64,000 nt of DNA from DATHAP01 sp963762865. GTDB lineage: Bacteria; Actinomycetota; Actinomycetes; JACCUZ01. How positions within the stretch are numbered: position 1 is the stretch's first letter; the number at the start of each line of letters is the position of its first letter. The notes beneath the pieces were generated by a model. That model was not told the origin of the DNA and searched no databases. It worked only from the letters and a program-made list of their open reading frames with translations. Positions 51,770 to 60,156 of this stretch are shown here, in pieces. A program made the position numbers and the translations under genes. Where the stretch lies: the NCBI GenBank assembly GCA_963762865.1, contig CAVXNC010000003.1, positions 186,001 to 250,000 of the forward strand, written 5' to 3'.

Positions 51770-54136
51770 TCACTCCGAGCGCAGCACCGCCGCGGGGCGC
51801 AGCGTCGCAGCCCGCCGGGCGGGCAGCAACGCGGCCACCACCGTGCCGACCAGCACCAGCGGGACGGCGAGCACCAGCACCAGCCACGGGATCGCCGGGT
51901 CCGACGCGGTCCCGATGCCGCTCGCGACCTCGCCCCAGACCACCCGGCCCACCGCCAGGCCGAGCGCCGGGCCCAGCGCCAGCCCGACGACTCCGATCGT
52001 CAGCGCCATCGTCGTGAGCGCCCCGCCGACCTGGGCAGGGGTCAGCCCGATGACGCGCAGCACGGCGAGGTCGGGGGCTCGTCGCCGGGCCGTCAGTACC
52101 AGCGAGTGCACCAGCACCGCCACGGCCAGCGCGCCGAGGAAGACCGCCAGGACAAGCGGCAGGCGCCCCAGCGCCACCAGGTTGCGCACCTCCGGCGGCC
52201 GGGACGCCGGGATCATCTCCAGCCGCCCGGCGAGCTCGCGGTACATCGCCTGCGCGTCCGCGTCCCGCACGTCGACGATCGCGGTCGTGAAGGGGGCCGA
52301 GCGTCCGGCTGCGTTCAGCGTCCTCGCCGTCAGGACCGCGCCCTGACCCAGCCCGTCGTCGACCGCCGGCACGATGACCAGGCCGACGACCCGCAGGCTT
52401 CGTTGGGTGCGGGCACCGTCGACGTCGTACGTCGCGATGGACACCGTCGACCCGACATTCGCGCCGAGCCGTTGCGCCTCGCGGCTGCCCAGCGCCACCT
52501 CGTCGTCCTCCGAGGGGAGACGGCCGGTGACCACGGTCAGGGGGACGTCCCCCTTGAGAGGACGCAGGGCGATGCCCTCGATCCGGTGGCCGTCGATGTG
52601 CACGGGCACCGCCGAGGTGTCGACGATGGCTTCGACCCGGGGGTCGCGTGACAGGTCGGCCATGTCGAAGGGGCGGGAGTCGATGATGGCGAAGTCGGCC
52701 ACCCAGCCGTAGCGCGCCGGCGTCCCGGCGAGCTGGTCGAGGCTGTGGGAGAACGTCGCCACCGCGACCACGCCCGACACCCCGAGCACCACGACCGCCA
52801 GGGTCGCCCGCACCGGTACGGTGCCGCGGCTCCCCGGACCGCGGTGCCCGCCGCGCAGTGCGAACGCCATCCCGGCCAGTGCCGGTGCGCGCCGGCCGAG
52901 CAGCGAGAGCCCGGTGGCCGGCCGCCGTGCCGGCGCCGCCGCGGCACCGGTCCGGACGACCCGGGCCGCGGTCACCGCGGCCAGCAGCAGGAACGCCACA
53001 GCGGTCAGCGCCGCGCCGCCGACCACCGACGGCAGGTCCGGCAGCCAGCCGGGCTCCGGCTCGTACTGCCGCAGCGGGCCCAGCGGCTCGACGAGCCCCG
53101 CGAGCAGCGCCCCTGCGACGGTCAGCGCCGCCGCCACTGCTGCACCCAGGGTCGCAGGGACCACTCGGGCGAGCACCCGCTCGCCGCGGGTCAGGCCGAG
53201 GGCTGCCTCGATGTCCTGGTCGGCCGCGCCGGCGGCGTGGTGGCGGGCCAGACCCTGCCCGACGGCCAGCAGGCCGCCGAGGATCGCCAGCCCGATGAAG
53301 ACCAGCTGACCGCCCACCAGGGTCGATGTGGCTGCCGTGACCTCCGGGTCGGTCTCGGAGGTCGGGTAGGACGACTGCAAGGTCCCGAACTCCTGACCCG
53401 CGTCACCCGACGCGGTCCGCTCGGAGAGCGTCCGCAGCCTGCGGTCGAAGGCCGGGACACCGGCCGGCCCGTCGGCCAGCCGCACCAGGATGTTGTGCCC
53501 GATCTGGCTGTCCGGGTAGCTCCGCTGCAGAGCCGGCGACCCGATCACCGGGCCGACTCCGCCACCGACCCAGGTGCGTGCGACCCGCGCGATGCCGACG
53601 ATCCGCAGGTCGACCCGCGGCCCGTCGGGCTTCCCGAAGCCGGTGTCGAACTGCGTCACCTCCAGCGGCGTCAGCAGCTTGAGAGGCAGGTGGTCACCGA
53701 CCTCCAGGCCGAGCTCGTCGGCCAGCACCGACGGGAGCAGCACCTCGTCGGCGGCGTCGTCACGTGGCTCCCGGCCGGACAGGATCACCGGCGAGAAGAT
53801 GGTGTCCGGCCGCGGCGGTCCGCTGCTGACACTGACGTAGGCCACCTGCGGGCCGAGCAGCTGCCCGATCACCTGCTGCGACTGCCACGACTCGACCACT
53901 CCCGGGAAGTGCCCGATGCGGTCCACGTCGATGTCGTCGGAGAAGACCAGCACGCGCGCGTCGTCGAGGTGGGTGGCGGCGACGAGGCGGTCGTACGCCG
54001 TCGCAGTCCGCCGGGCCACGCCGGTCGCACCGGCCACGACCGACCCCACGAGCCCGGCGACCAGCCCGAGCACGAGCATCGACGCCCAGCGGCGGCGCAC
54101 CTCCGTGCGCGCAACGGTGCGGACCGCGGCGTTCAC
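51770..54136 (-). CDS. FtsX-like ABC transporter permease
   Basis: Intact, 788 aa, GTG at 54136. A MacB/FtsX-type permease with the duplicated arrangement: helix 1 (WASMLVLGLVAGLVGSVVAG), a large outer domain (about residues 60-290, with GVVESWQSQQVIGQLLGPQV and LILSGREP-like), a FtsX helix set starting GQLVFIGLAILGGLLAVGQG, a second helix plus outer domain (VSGVVAVATFSHSLDQL), and a C-terminal FtsX set (LPLVLAVFLGALAVAVLVHS to LVGTVVAALLPARRAATLRP). Probably exports or removes a lipid, peptide or antibiotic at the outer face. Third gene of the ABC ATPase-kinase-permease operon. Confidence 0.88.
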   Translation of the reverse strand: MNAAVRTVARTEVRRRWASMLVLGLVAGLVGSVVAGATGVARRTATAYDRLVAATHLDDARVLVFSDDIDVDRIGHFPGVVESWQSQQVIGQLLGPQVAYVSVSSGPPRPDTIFSPVILSGREPRDDAADEVLLPSVLADELGLEVGDHLPLKLLTPLEVTQFDTGFGKPDGPRVDLRIVGIARVARTWVGGGVGPVIGSPALQRSYPDSQIGHNILVRLADGPAGVPAFDRRLRTLSERTASGDAGQEFGTLQSSYPTSETDPEVTAATSTLVGGQLVFIGLAILGGLLAVGQGLARHHAAGAADQDIEAALGLTRGERVLARVVPATLGAAVAAALTVAGALLAGLVEPLGPLRQYEPEPGWLPDLPSVVGGAALTAVAFLLLAAVTAARVVRTGAAAAPARRPATGLSLLGRRAPALAGMAFALRGGHRGPGSRGTVPVRATLAVVVLGVSGVVAVATFSHSLDQLAGTPARYGWVADFAIIDSRPFDMADLSRDPRVEAIVDTSAVPVHIDGHRIEGIALRPLKGDVPLTVVTGRLPSEDDEVALGSREAQRLGANVGSTVSIATYDVDGARTQRSLRVVGLVIVPAVDDGLGQGAVLTARTLNAAGRSAPFTTAIVDVRDADAQAMYRELAGRLEMIPASRPPEVRNLVALGRLPLVLAVFLGALAVAVLVHSLVLTARRRAPDLAVLRVIGLTPAQVGGALTTMALTIGVVGLALGPALGLAVGRVVWGEVASGIGTASDPAIPWLVLVLAVPLVLVGTVVAALLPARRAATLRPAAVLRSE

Positions 54137-55796
54137 GGCGCCGGGTCCGGTCCGTCGGGGCGTCCGGAACGGCCATGGGCACCCGGAGCAGGACGGTGGT
54201 GCCGCGGCCCTCATTGCCGGTCGCGGTGCCGGTCGTCCAGGTGACGGTGCCGCCGACCGCGCCGAGCCGGTCGGCCATGTTCTGCCGACCCTGGCCGCCG
54301 GATGCCGACGCCGCCGAGGCCGCCGACCCCGCCGACGCCGCCGACCCCGGGTCAGACAGGCCGGGCCCGTCGTCGGCGACCTCCAGGACCACTGCGGAGG
54401 TGTCGGTGTCGACGGAGAGCCGCACGGTGGCAGTCGCGTCCGGCGCGTGCTTGGCGACGTTCTGCAGCGCCTCGAGGACGCAGAAGTACAGTGCCGCCTC
54501 GACGTCCGGGCCGGGGCGGCCCACGTCGGCTGCCTCGACCGACACCGGGACGGTGCTGCGCTGGGCGGCCGCCTTCAACGCGTCCGGCAGCCCGGCCTGC
54601 CGCAGCAGCGGCGGGTAGATGCCGTGCGCCAGGTCGCGGACCTCGGCGATGGTGGTCCGCACGTCGGCGGTGACCTCGTCGAGGATCTCGGCGGCGGCCG
54701 TCCGGTCCTCCGACTCGCCCGCGAGCAGCTGCCGCGCCAGGCCGAGGTTCACGGCGAGCGCCACCAGGTGCTGCTGGGCACCGTCGTGGATGTCGCGCTC
54801 GATCCGCCGGCGCTCGGCGTCGGCGGCGGAGACGAGCCGCAGGCGCGAGGCGCGCAGCTCCTCGTTGGTCCGCCGGAGGTCGTCCAGGCTGGCCCGAAGC
54901 GCTGCGTCGAGGCTGCGGTTGTGCAGCACGACTCCGAGCCGACGGCTGATCTCGCCGAGGGCGCGCTCGTCGTCGGAGCGGATCCGTTCGCCTTCGCGGG
55001 GCTGCTCGACGACGAGTGCGCCGAGCAGGTCGCTGCCGTAGCCCACGGGGGCGACCCGCACCTGCGCGTCGCCCCGGCCGACGAGCAGCTGCGGCAACCA
55101 CAGGGCGAGCCAGGCCTCCCCGGCGACACCGGCCCGTCGGAGCACGGCGCCGTCCTCGGCACCGAGCGTCGTCGTCGCGCTCGCCCGGTGCGGCACCGAG
55201 AGCAGCCGCGCGATGCCGGTGTTGTCACCGGTCCACACCTCGACGCTGTGCACGCCGAGCGACGCGCGCAGCGCCTCGGCGAGCTGCCGGAGCAGCTCGT
55301 CGAGCGGCACGTCGCGGGTGCTGTCGCCGAAGGTCTCCAGGACCGCCTCCGGGCTGCGCCGCAGCCCGACGGTAGAGCGCCGGGTCGCCCCGACGACCGC
55401 CGTCCGGAGCGACCCGAACGTCAGGGCGGCGACGGCGGTGCCGACCAGCGCGGGCACCACGACCGACCGCTCGTCGGCGTGTGGCAGCCGGCCCATCACC
55501 AGGACGGCGACCACCAGGGCGAGCAGGACAGCGGCACCGAGCGCCGTCACGGCGGCCGCGGCGGCGAGGACCCGGCTGGCTTCGCGACGTACGCCCGTCA
55601 GGAGGCCGGCGAGCGCGCCCGTTGCTAGCAGAGCGACGGCGGCGGTGCCCACGAGCCACCAGTCCGGCTTCTCGGCACCGAGCAGGTCGAGTGCCAGGGT
55701 GACCACGAGCAGGCTGGCGGCGAGCAGCCCGCCCGCGACGACGAGCTGCACCCGCTGGCGGGTGACCGCCGAGGCCTGCGGCCCGAGCAGCGTCAC
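53760..55796 (-). CDS. Sensor histidine kinase (HisKA_3, NarX-like family)
   Basis: 678 aa as read, GTG start overlapping the ABC ATPase stop. N-terminal helices (VVAGGLLAASLLVVTLALDL, LVGTAAVALLATGALAGLL, LLALVVAVLVMG), a GAF-like domain (about residues 150-290), coiled coil (LRASLDDLRRTNEELRASRL), then DHp with phospho-His in ERRRIERDIHDGAQQHLVAL (about 320-339) and HATPase ENVAKHA-like box LEALQNVAKHAPDATATVRL, G boxes VADDGPGLSDPG and QNMADRLGAVGGTVTW. The catalytic domain ends near 54170 (GTTVLLRVPM). As read it runs 376 nt further into the permease gene in another frame; a single indel would instead end it at a GTGA overlap at 54133. Confidence 0.88.
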   Translation of the reverse strand: MTLLGPQASAVTRQRVQLVVAGGLLAASLLVVTLALDLLGAEKPDWWLVGTAAVALLATGALAGLLTGVRREASRVLAAAAAVTALGAAVLLALVVAVLVMGRLPHADERSVVVPALVGTAVAALTFGSLRTAVVGATRRSTVGLRRSPEAVLETFGDSTRDVPLDELLRQLAEALRASLGVHSVEVWTGDNTGIARLLSVPHRASATTTLGAEDGAVLRRAGVAGEAWLALWLPQLLVGRGDAQVRVAPVGYGSDLLGALVVEQPREGERIRSDDERALGEISRRLGVVLHNRSLDAALRASLDDLRRTNEELRASRLRLVSAADAERRRIERDIHDGAQQHLVALAVNLGLARQLLAGESEDRTAAAEILDEVTADVRTTIAEVRDLAHGIYPPLLRQAGLPDALKAAAQRSTVPVSVEAADVGRPGPDVEAALYFCVLEALQNVAKHAPDATATVRLSVDTDTSAVVLEVADDGPGLSDPGSAASAGSAASAASASGGQGRQNMADRLGAVGGTVTWTTGTATGNEGRGTTVLLRVPMAVPDAPTDRTRRRERRGPHRCAHGGAPPLGVDARARAGRRARGVGRGRCDRRGPADCDGVRPPRRRHPPRRRARAGLLRRHRRGPHRALPGSGRVVAVAAGDRAAARPAGGLRQCQQRTAAAGHHLLAGDPVRPGAT

Positions 55797-56551
55797 CCCA
55801 GCACCTGCGCGACCGAGTCGTGCTCGGCGACGACCCCGTCGCGCAGGTGGACCACGCGGGACGCGCCGGCGGCGACCTCGGGGTTGTGGGTGACCATCAG
55901 GATGCTCTGGCCGTTCTCGTGCAGCCGCCGGAAGAGGCTGAGGACCTCGTCGGCGCCGTCGCTGTCGAGCGCGCCGGTCGGCTCGTCGGCGAGCAGCAGG
56001 GTCGGCGAGTTGGCCAGGGCGCGGGCGATCGCGAGGCGCTGGCGCTGCCCGCCGGAGAGGGTTGCCGGCGCGGCGCCGGACTTGTCGAGCAGCCCGAGGA
56101 GGTCGAGCAGGTCGTGTGCGCGCGACTCCGCGTCGCGGCGGGAGGAGCCTGCGACCATCGCGGCCAGGGCGACGTTCTCGGCGACGCTCATGCCCTCGAG
56201 CAGGTTGAAGAACTGGAAGACCAGGCCGACGTGCCGTCGACGCAGCTTGCTCAGCCGGGTCTCGGACAGGCCGGTCACCTCGTCGCCGGCCAGCAGGATG
56301 GATCCCTCGTCGGGCCGGTCGAGCCCGGCGGCGAGGTGGAGCAGCGTCGACTTGCCGCAGCCGGACGGGCCCATCAGGGCGACGAACTCACCGCGGTCGA
56401 CGACCAGGTCGACCCCACGCAGGGCGCGGACCGGGGCGGTCTCGGCCTCGTAGGTCCGGCGGACGCCCGACATCTCCAGCGCCGGAGTCCGGTCGAGGTC
56501 GGGTCCCGGCTGCCCCTGGGGCGCGGGCTGCTCCGGGGGGACGGCGCTCAC
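55793..56551 (-). CDS. ABC transporter ATP-binding protein (MacB/LolD type)
   Basis: Intact, 252 aa, GTG 56551. Walker A VALMGPSGCGKSTLLHLAAG (about residues 59-78), Q-loop VGLVFQFFNLLEGMSVAENV, signature PATLSGGQRQRLAIARALAN, Walker B PTLLLADEPTGALDSDGADE and switch His SILMVTHNPEV. Powers the permease at 51770. The start is chosen after a TAGGGT box 8 nt upstream. The stop overlaps the kinase GTG. Confidence 0.93.
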   Translation of the reverse strand: MSAVPPEQPAPQGQPGPDLDRTPALEMSGVRRTYEAETAPVRALRGVDLVVDRGEFVALMGPSGCGKSTLLHLAAGLDRPDEGSILLAGDEVTGLSETRLSKLRRRHVGLVFQFFNLLEGMSVAENVALAAMVAGSSRRDAESRAHDLLDLLGLLDKSGAAPATLSGGQRQRLAIARALANSPTLLLADEPTGALDSDGADEVLSLFRRLHENGQSILMVTHNPEVAAGASRVVHLRDGVVAEHDSVAQVLG

Positions 56552-56559
56552 AGACCGCA

Positions 56560-56565
56560 ACCCTA
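56560..56565 (-). promoter_or_regulatory. Candidate -10 box (TAGGGT) of the ABC-kinase operon
   Basis: TAGGGT on the minus strand with 8 nt to GTG 56551. The palindrome at 56647-56666 lies about 80 bp upstream of it. Confidence 0.5.
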
Positions 56566-56646
56566 GGTCCGCGTGCGCGCGCGGGCGGCGCGCTTGACCC
56601 GATTGCGACCGCGCGGCGGCCAACGCGCCAGGTGCCCACACCGGCG

Positions 56647-56666
56647 AGGTGGTGGTAGCACCACCT
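56647..56666. promoter_or_regulatory. Palindrome AGGTGGTG-N4-CACCACCT, possible operator
   Basis: Perfect 8-bp arms with a 4-bp centre, about 80-100 bp upstream of the ABC ATPase-kinase operon. The size and symmetry fit a dimeric repressor site. A related palindrome lies at 57680. Confidence 0.4.
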
Positions 56667-56720
56667 GGTGGCGCCGGCCGGAATCCCGGCGGGGCTACGG
56701 GGGTTGTGGGGGGCTCTGCG

Positions 56721-56754
56721 GGGGACAGCAGGATCTGCAGGGGACAGCAGGATC
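56721..56754. repeat. Direct repeat of GGGGACAGCAGGATC
   Basis: Two copies, 56721-56735 and 56740-56754, 19 bp apart; a third partial copy GGGGACAGC is at 56780-56788 in the loop of the neighbouring hairpin. Confidence 0.6.
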
Positions 56755-56768
56755 AGCGAAGCGGGGGC

Positions 56769-56802
56769 GGGCCCGCGCCGGGGACAGCGCCGGCGCGGGC
56801 CC
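56769..56802. terminator. Perfect 12-bp hairpin
   Basis: GGGCCCGCGCCG (56769-56780) pairs with CGGCGCGGGCCC (56791-56802) around a 10-nt loop; TTT follows on the plus strand. Could end transcription, or attenuate the YceI transcript before the ABC operon. Confidence 0.5.
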
Positions 56803-56996
56803 TTTCGCGTGCCGCCGCGGGAGACATCCCTGCAAGATCGTTCCCCTGCCACACAGCTGGCCGCCAGGCGCGCGTCGGACTCCCGACCCGGAGCGTGAAC
56901 TCCCACGGACGCGGTGCCGTTCGCTCGCCACTGTGTGGCCGGGGGACGATCAACGGCTGTAACCAGCACCGGCTCCCGCGCCGGGCCGCCCGTCCG

Positions 56997-57560
56997 TCAG
57001 TGGCGGGCGACGTCGACGTCGATCTCGAGCCGCATGATGCGCGGCACCAGCTTGCCGACGCCGGGGACGTCGAAACGGATCCCGAACGCGTTGCGGTCGA
57101 TCGAGCCGCCGGCCCGAACGAGCATCCGGTCGCCGGTGCGGCCCAGGTCGTAGGTCGCGGTGAGCGACACGGTCCGGGTGACGCCGCGCAGCGTCAGGTT
57201 GCCGTCGATGACCGCGCCCTCGGGGGTCCATGCGACTGCGGTGCTGCGGTAGACCGCCACCGGGTGGCGGGCCACGTCGAAGGGGTCGAAGGCCGAGATG
57301 ATCTCGTCGTAGGCCCGGTTGCCGGTCGTCATCGACGTGACGTCGACCTCGACCCGGACGCTGTGCTCGTCGCCGACCTCGACCGATCCGGTCACCTCCG
57401 GGAAGCGAGCCCGGATGGTCGGCGACACGAACGAGGTCCGGCCCGAGAACGCGACGACCGCGCGGCTGGGGTCGATCGCCCAGCTGCCCTCGGGGGGCGC
57501 GACCCGCCAGGGCGTGGCGCCCGGGGCGGTGGCCGGGCGGGTGGCGGTTGCGGTGGCCAT
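56997..57560 (-). CDS. YceI family protein
   Basis: Intact, 187 aa, no signal peptide. Lipocalin-like beta barrel that binds polyisoprenoid-type lipids: GSWAIDPSRAVVAFSGRTSF (about residues 25-44), VRVEVDVTSMTTGNRAYDEI, SAFDPFDVARHPVAVYRSTA, GNLTLRGVTRTVSLTATYDL and IDRNAFGIRFDVPGVGKLVP. Lacking a leader, it is probably cytoplasmic. ATG 57560; divergent from the DUF2236 gene. Confidence 0.9.
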   Translation of the reverse strand: MATATATRPATAPGATPWRVAPPEGSWAIDPSRAVVAFSGRTSFVSPTIRARFPEVTGSVEVGDEHSVRVEVDVTSMTTGNRAYDEIISAFDPFDVARHPVAVYRSTAVAWTPEGAVIDGNLTLRGVTRTVSLTATYDLGRTGDRMLVRAGGSIDRNAFGIRFDVPGVGKLVPRIMRLEIDVDVARH

Positions 57561-57679
57561 GGCGTCGTCCTCGTGGTCCGGCGCCGGTCGTTGAGTCGGC
57601 GCGTCTGGGTGGTCGGTGCGTCTGTGACCACCGTCGTGCGGGAAGGGGTCGGCGACGACCGTGCTGACGCGTGGGCGAT

Positions 57680-57699
57680 GGTGTGGCTGGCACCACACC
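57680..57699. promoter_or_regulatory. Palindrome GGTGTGG-N6-CCACACC, possible operator
   Basis: Seven-base perfect arms in the divergent region between YceI (start 57560) and the DUF2236 gene (start 57788). It resembles the palindrome at 56647 in size and GGTG/CACC flavour, so one regulator might serve both. Confidence 0.35.
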
Positions 57700-57787
57700 T
57701 ACGGATCGGCTCGGCCGGCCAGCGCCGCCGCGCCGCGTGCCCGTCGCACTCGCCAGCCCGCCCGCCAAGACCGACAGGAGCCCGCAG

Positions 57788-58660
57788 ATGCCGAACCCGG
57801 CCCGCCAGGCGGTCCGCCGGCTGCTGACCGGCGACCCGGCGGGCGCTGCGCCCTGGGTGCGTGCGATCGGGGAGCCGGGGGACGCCGGCTGGTTCGGGCC
57901 AGGGTCGACGATCTGGGCGGTGCACGCCGACGCGGCGACCCTGGTCGGCGGGGTCCGTGCACTGCTCGTCCAGGCGATGCACCCGACCGTGCTCGCCGGG
58001 TTCGACCAGCACTCGGACTACCGGTCCGACCCGGAGAGCCGGCTGCAGCGCACCGCCGCCTTCGTGACGGTCACGACGTTCGGCACGTCGGAGCAGGCGG
58101 CGCGAGCCTGCGAGCGGGTACGTCGCGCGCACGCCCCGGTGCGCGGGACCGCACCGACCGGTGCGGCGTACGACGCGAGCGATCCCGACCTGCTGGGCTG
58201 GGTGCACCTGGCGCTCGCCGACTCGCTGGCCGTCTCGGTGCAGCGGTTGGGCCGTACGTCGTTCGACCTGGACGGCTACCTGGCCGACATGGCCGTGGTG
58301 GGCGAGCGGCTCGGTGCCGCGCACGTGCCGCACGACCGCGACGGGCTGGCGGCGGCGTGGGCGCACTACCGCCCGCAGCTGGCGCGCACCCCGGAGACCG
58401 CGACGGCGCACCGCTTCCTGCTCGACCCGCCGCTGCCGCTGCACATCCGCGGCCCCTACCGGGTGGTCGCCGCGGCCGCCGCCGCGACCCTGCCTGACGA
58501 CCTGCGGCCGTTGCTCGCCGCCCGGCCCGTCCTGCCACCGCCGGCGGGTCGGCTCGTCGGACTGGCCGTGAGCCGACTGCTCGCCGCCGTGCTCGGACCC
58601 AGCCCGGCCGCGGAGGCGGCGCACCGCCGGACCAGCGAGCGAGCGGCCGGCCCGGGCTGA
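57788..58660 (+). CDS. DUF2236 / MpaB-type oxygenase family protein
   Basis: Intact, 290 aa. A helical, haem-b-type family related to latex-clearing protein and fungal MpaB. Typical blocks: STIWAVHADAATLVGGVRAL (about residues 40-59), LLVQAMHPTVLAGFDQHSDY, LQRTAAFVTVTTFGTSEQA, VRRAHAPVRGTAPTGAAYDA and LGWVHLALADSLAVSVQRLG. The His in QAMHP and others are the expected haem or substrate ligands. Start ATG 57788 behind an AGGAG ribosome site; an upstream in-frame GTG at 57671 would add 39 residues overlapping the palindrome. Substrate unknown. Confidence 0.85.
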   Translation: MPNPARQAVRRLLTGDPAGAAPWVRAIGEPGDAGWFGPGSTIWAVHADAATLVGGVRALLVQAMHPTVLAGFDQHSDYRSDPESRLQRTAAFVTVTTFGTSEQAARACERVRRAHAPVRGTAPTGAAYDASDPDLLGWVHLALADSLAVSVQRLGRTSFDLDGYLADMAVVGERLGAAHVPHDRDGLAAAWAHYRPQLARTPETATAHRFLLDPPLPLHIRGPYRVVAAAAAATLPDDLRPLLAARPVLPPPAGRLVGLAVSRLLAAVLGPSPAAEAAHRRTSERAAGPG

Positions 58661-58689
58661 GCCCGCCGGTCCGAGCCGGCCCGCTGGCC

Positions 58690-58695
58690 TAGGGT
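58690..58695 (+). promoter_or_regulatory. Candidate -10 box (TAGGGT) of the TAP-type hydrolase gene
   Basis: TAGGGT with 8 nt to ATG 58704; a GTG at 58698 would be only 2 nt away, which favours 58704. Confidence 0.45.
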
Positions 58696-58703
58696 CGGTG
58701 CAC

Positions 58704-60119
58704 ATGTCGACGCGCCGCGTCCTGCCGCTGCTCCTGGCTGCGGCCCTGGCGCTCGCGGCCTGCTCCTCCGGTGACGACGATCCGCGCCGGCCGCGGACAC
58801 CGACCGCCGCGGCGTCGACCAGCTCCGCGTCGAGCGAGCCCGCCCCCGAGGCCCCGGCCGGGCTGCTGGCGGCGTACCCCTGCCGTGGTGGGTTCACCTG
58901 CGGGACGTTCGAGGTACCGCTCGACCACGGCGACCCGGAGGGCGGGACGCTCGAGCTCCAGGTGGCGGTCGAGACGGAGGCGGACGCGCCGCGCGGTGCG
59001 CTGCTCATCCTCAACGGCGGGCCGGGCGCCGCGGGCGCGCCGCTGGCACCGGAGGTCGCCGAACGCCTCGGGCCGGACGTCGTCGCCGACTACCGCCTCG
59101 TCGCCCTCGACCAACGCGGCACGGGCACCAGCGCGCTCGACTGCCCGCCGCTGCAGGAGTCGGCCGGCCGGTCGTTCACCCCCACCGCGTCGGCGGTGCG
59201 GGCGTGCGCCGGGCAGCTCGAGCAGGTCAGCGCGTTCTACGGGACCGACGACGTCGTGGCGGACCTAGACGCGCTGCGCGCGGCGCTGGAGGCCGAGCGG
59301 TGGTCGGTGTTCGCCGTGAGCTACGGGACGTACGTCGCGCAGCAGTACGCCGCGAAGCACCCGGACCGGGTGGCCGGGCTGGCGCTGGACTCGCCGTTGC
59401 CCGCGTCGGGCCCGGACGTGCTCGGGCTGGACGCGGCGGCCGCGACGGGCCGGGTGCTCCGGCTGGCCTGCCGGGCGGCCGGGTGTCCCGGCGACCCCGT
59501 GGCCGACCTGGCGACCGTGGTGCGCCGCGACGGCGGCGGTGCCGACCTGCTGCAGACGATGCGCGGGATGAGCTCGGTGCGGCCGGCCTACGACACGCTG
59601 CTGCCTGCGCTCCGACAGGCCGCGCGCGGCGACCGGGGCGAGCTGGAGCGGGTGCTGCAGGCCTATCGGACCGGCTTCGCCACCACGCCGGACATCTACT
59701 CCGCCGGGCTGCACAGTGCGGCGTACTGCGCCGACCAGTCCTTCCCCTGGGGGCTGTCGCGAGTGCCGGTGCGGTCGCGGTCGTCGGCGGTGCGCACCGA
59801 GGTCGCCGGGGTGAGCACCTCGGCGGCGTACCCCTTCGATCGCCCGACCCTCGCGGGGAGCAGCGTGCTCCGCGAGTGCCAGGCGTGGCTGCCGGCCCAG
59901 CCGTCGGCGGTGGCCCGCGGGCAGGTGCGGCTGCCGCGCGTCCCGGTCCTGCTGCTGGTGGGCGACCGTGACCTGTCGGCGCCGCTGGAGTCGGTGCGGG
60001 GCAGCGCTGCGGACCGGTTGCCCGACGCGCGGCTGGTGGTGGTCCGAGGGGCCGGTCACGTCGTGACGGCCCAGTCGGAGAAGGGCCGCTCCGTGGTGCA
60101 GGGCTTCCTGCTCCGCTGA
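58704..60119 (+). CDS. Secreted alpha/beta hydrolase, TAP-like tripeptidyl aminopeptidase family, lipoprotein
   Basis: Intact, 471 aa. Signal peptide VLPLLLAAALALAACSSGDD with lipobox LAAC, so membrane-anchored outside. Alpha/beta hydrolase: oxyanion region LLILNGGPGAAG (about residues 104-115), VALDQRGTGTSALDCPPLQ, nucleophile elbow WSVFAVSYGTYVAQQYAAKH (GxSxG-like VSYG, about 205), and the C-terminal TAP domain with LLVGDRDLSAPLESV (Asp) and VVVRGAGHVV (His). Family members remove N-terminal tripeptides or hydrolyse esters. ATG 58704 follows a TAGGGT box. Confidence 0.9.
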   Translation: MSTRRVLPLLLAAALALAACSSGDDDPRRPRTPTAAASTSSASSEPAPEAPAGLLAAYPCRGGFTCGTFEVPLDHGDPEGGTLELQVAVETEADAPRGALLILNGGPGAAGAPLAPEVAERLGPDVVADYRLVALDQRGTGTSALDCPPLQESAGRSFTPTASAVRACAGQLEQVSAFYGTDDVVADLDALRAALEAERWSVFAVSYGTYVAQQYAAKHPDRVAGLALDSPLPASGPDVLGLDAAAATGRVLRLACRAAGCPGDPVADLATVVRRDGGGADLLQTMRGMSSVRPAYDTLLPALRQAARGDRGELERVLQAYRTGFATTPDIYSAGLHSAAYCADQSFPWGLSRVPVRSRSSAVRTEVAGVSTSAAYPFDRPTLAGSSVLRECQAWLPAQPSAVARGQVRLPRVPVLLLVGDRDLSAPLESVRGSAADRLPDARLVVVRGAGHVVTAQSEKGRSVVQGFLLR

Positions 60120-60156
60120 GTGGGACCGATGGGCAGCGGGAGCGGCGCGGACCCCG

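Larger units (their letters stand above)
56552..56996. other. 445-bp intergenic region without a gene
   Basis: Between the YceI stop and the ABC operon start (both minus). It holds the TAGGGT box, a palindrome (56647-56666), a tandem repeat (56721-56754), a strong hairpin (56769-56802) and ordinary GC-rich DNA from about 56810 to 56996. No conserved protein could be recognised in any frame. Confidence 0.6.
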
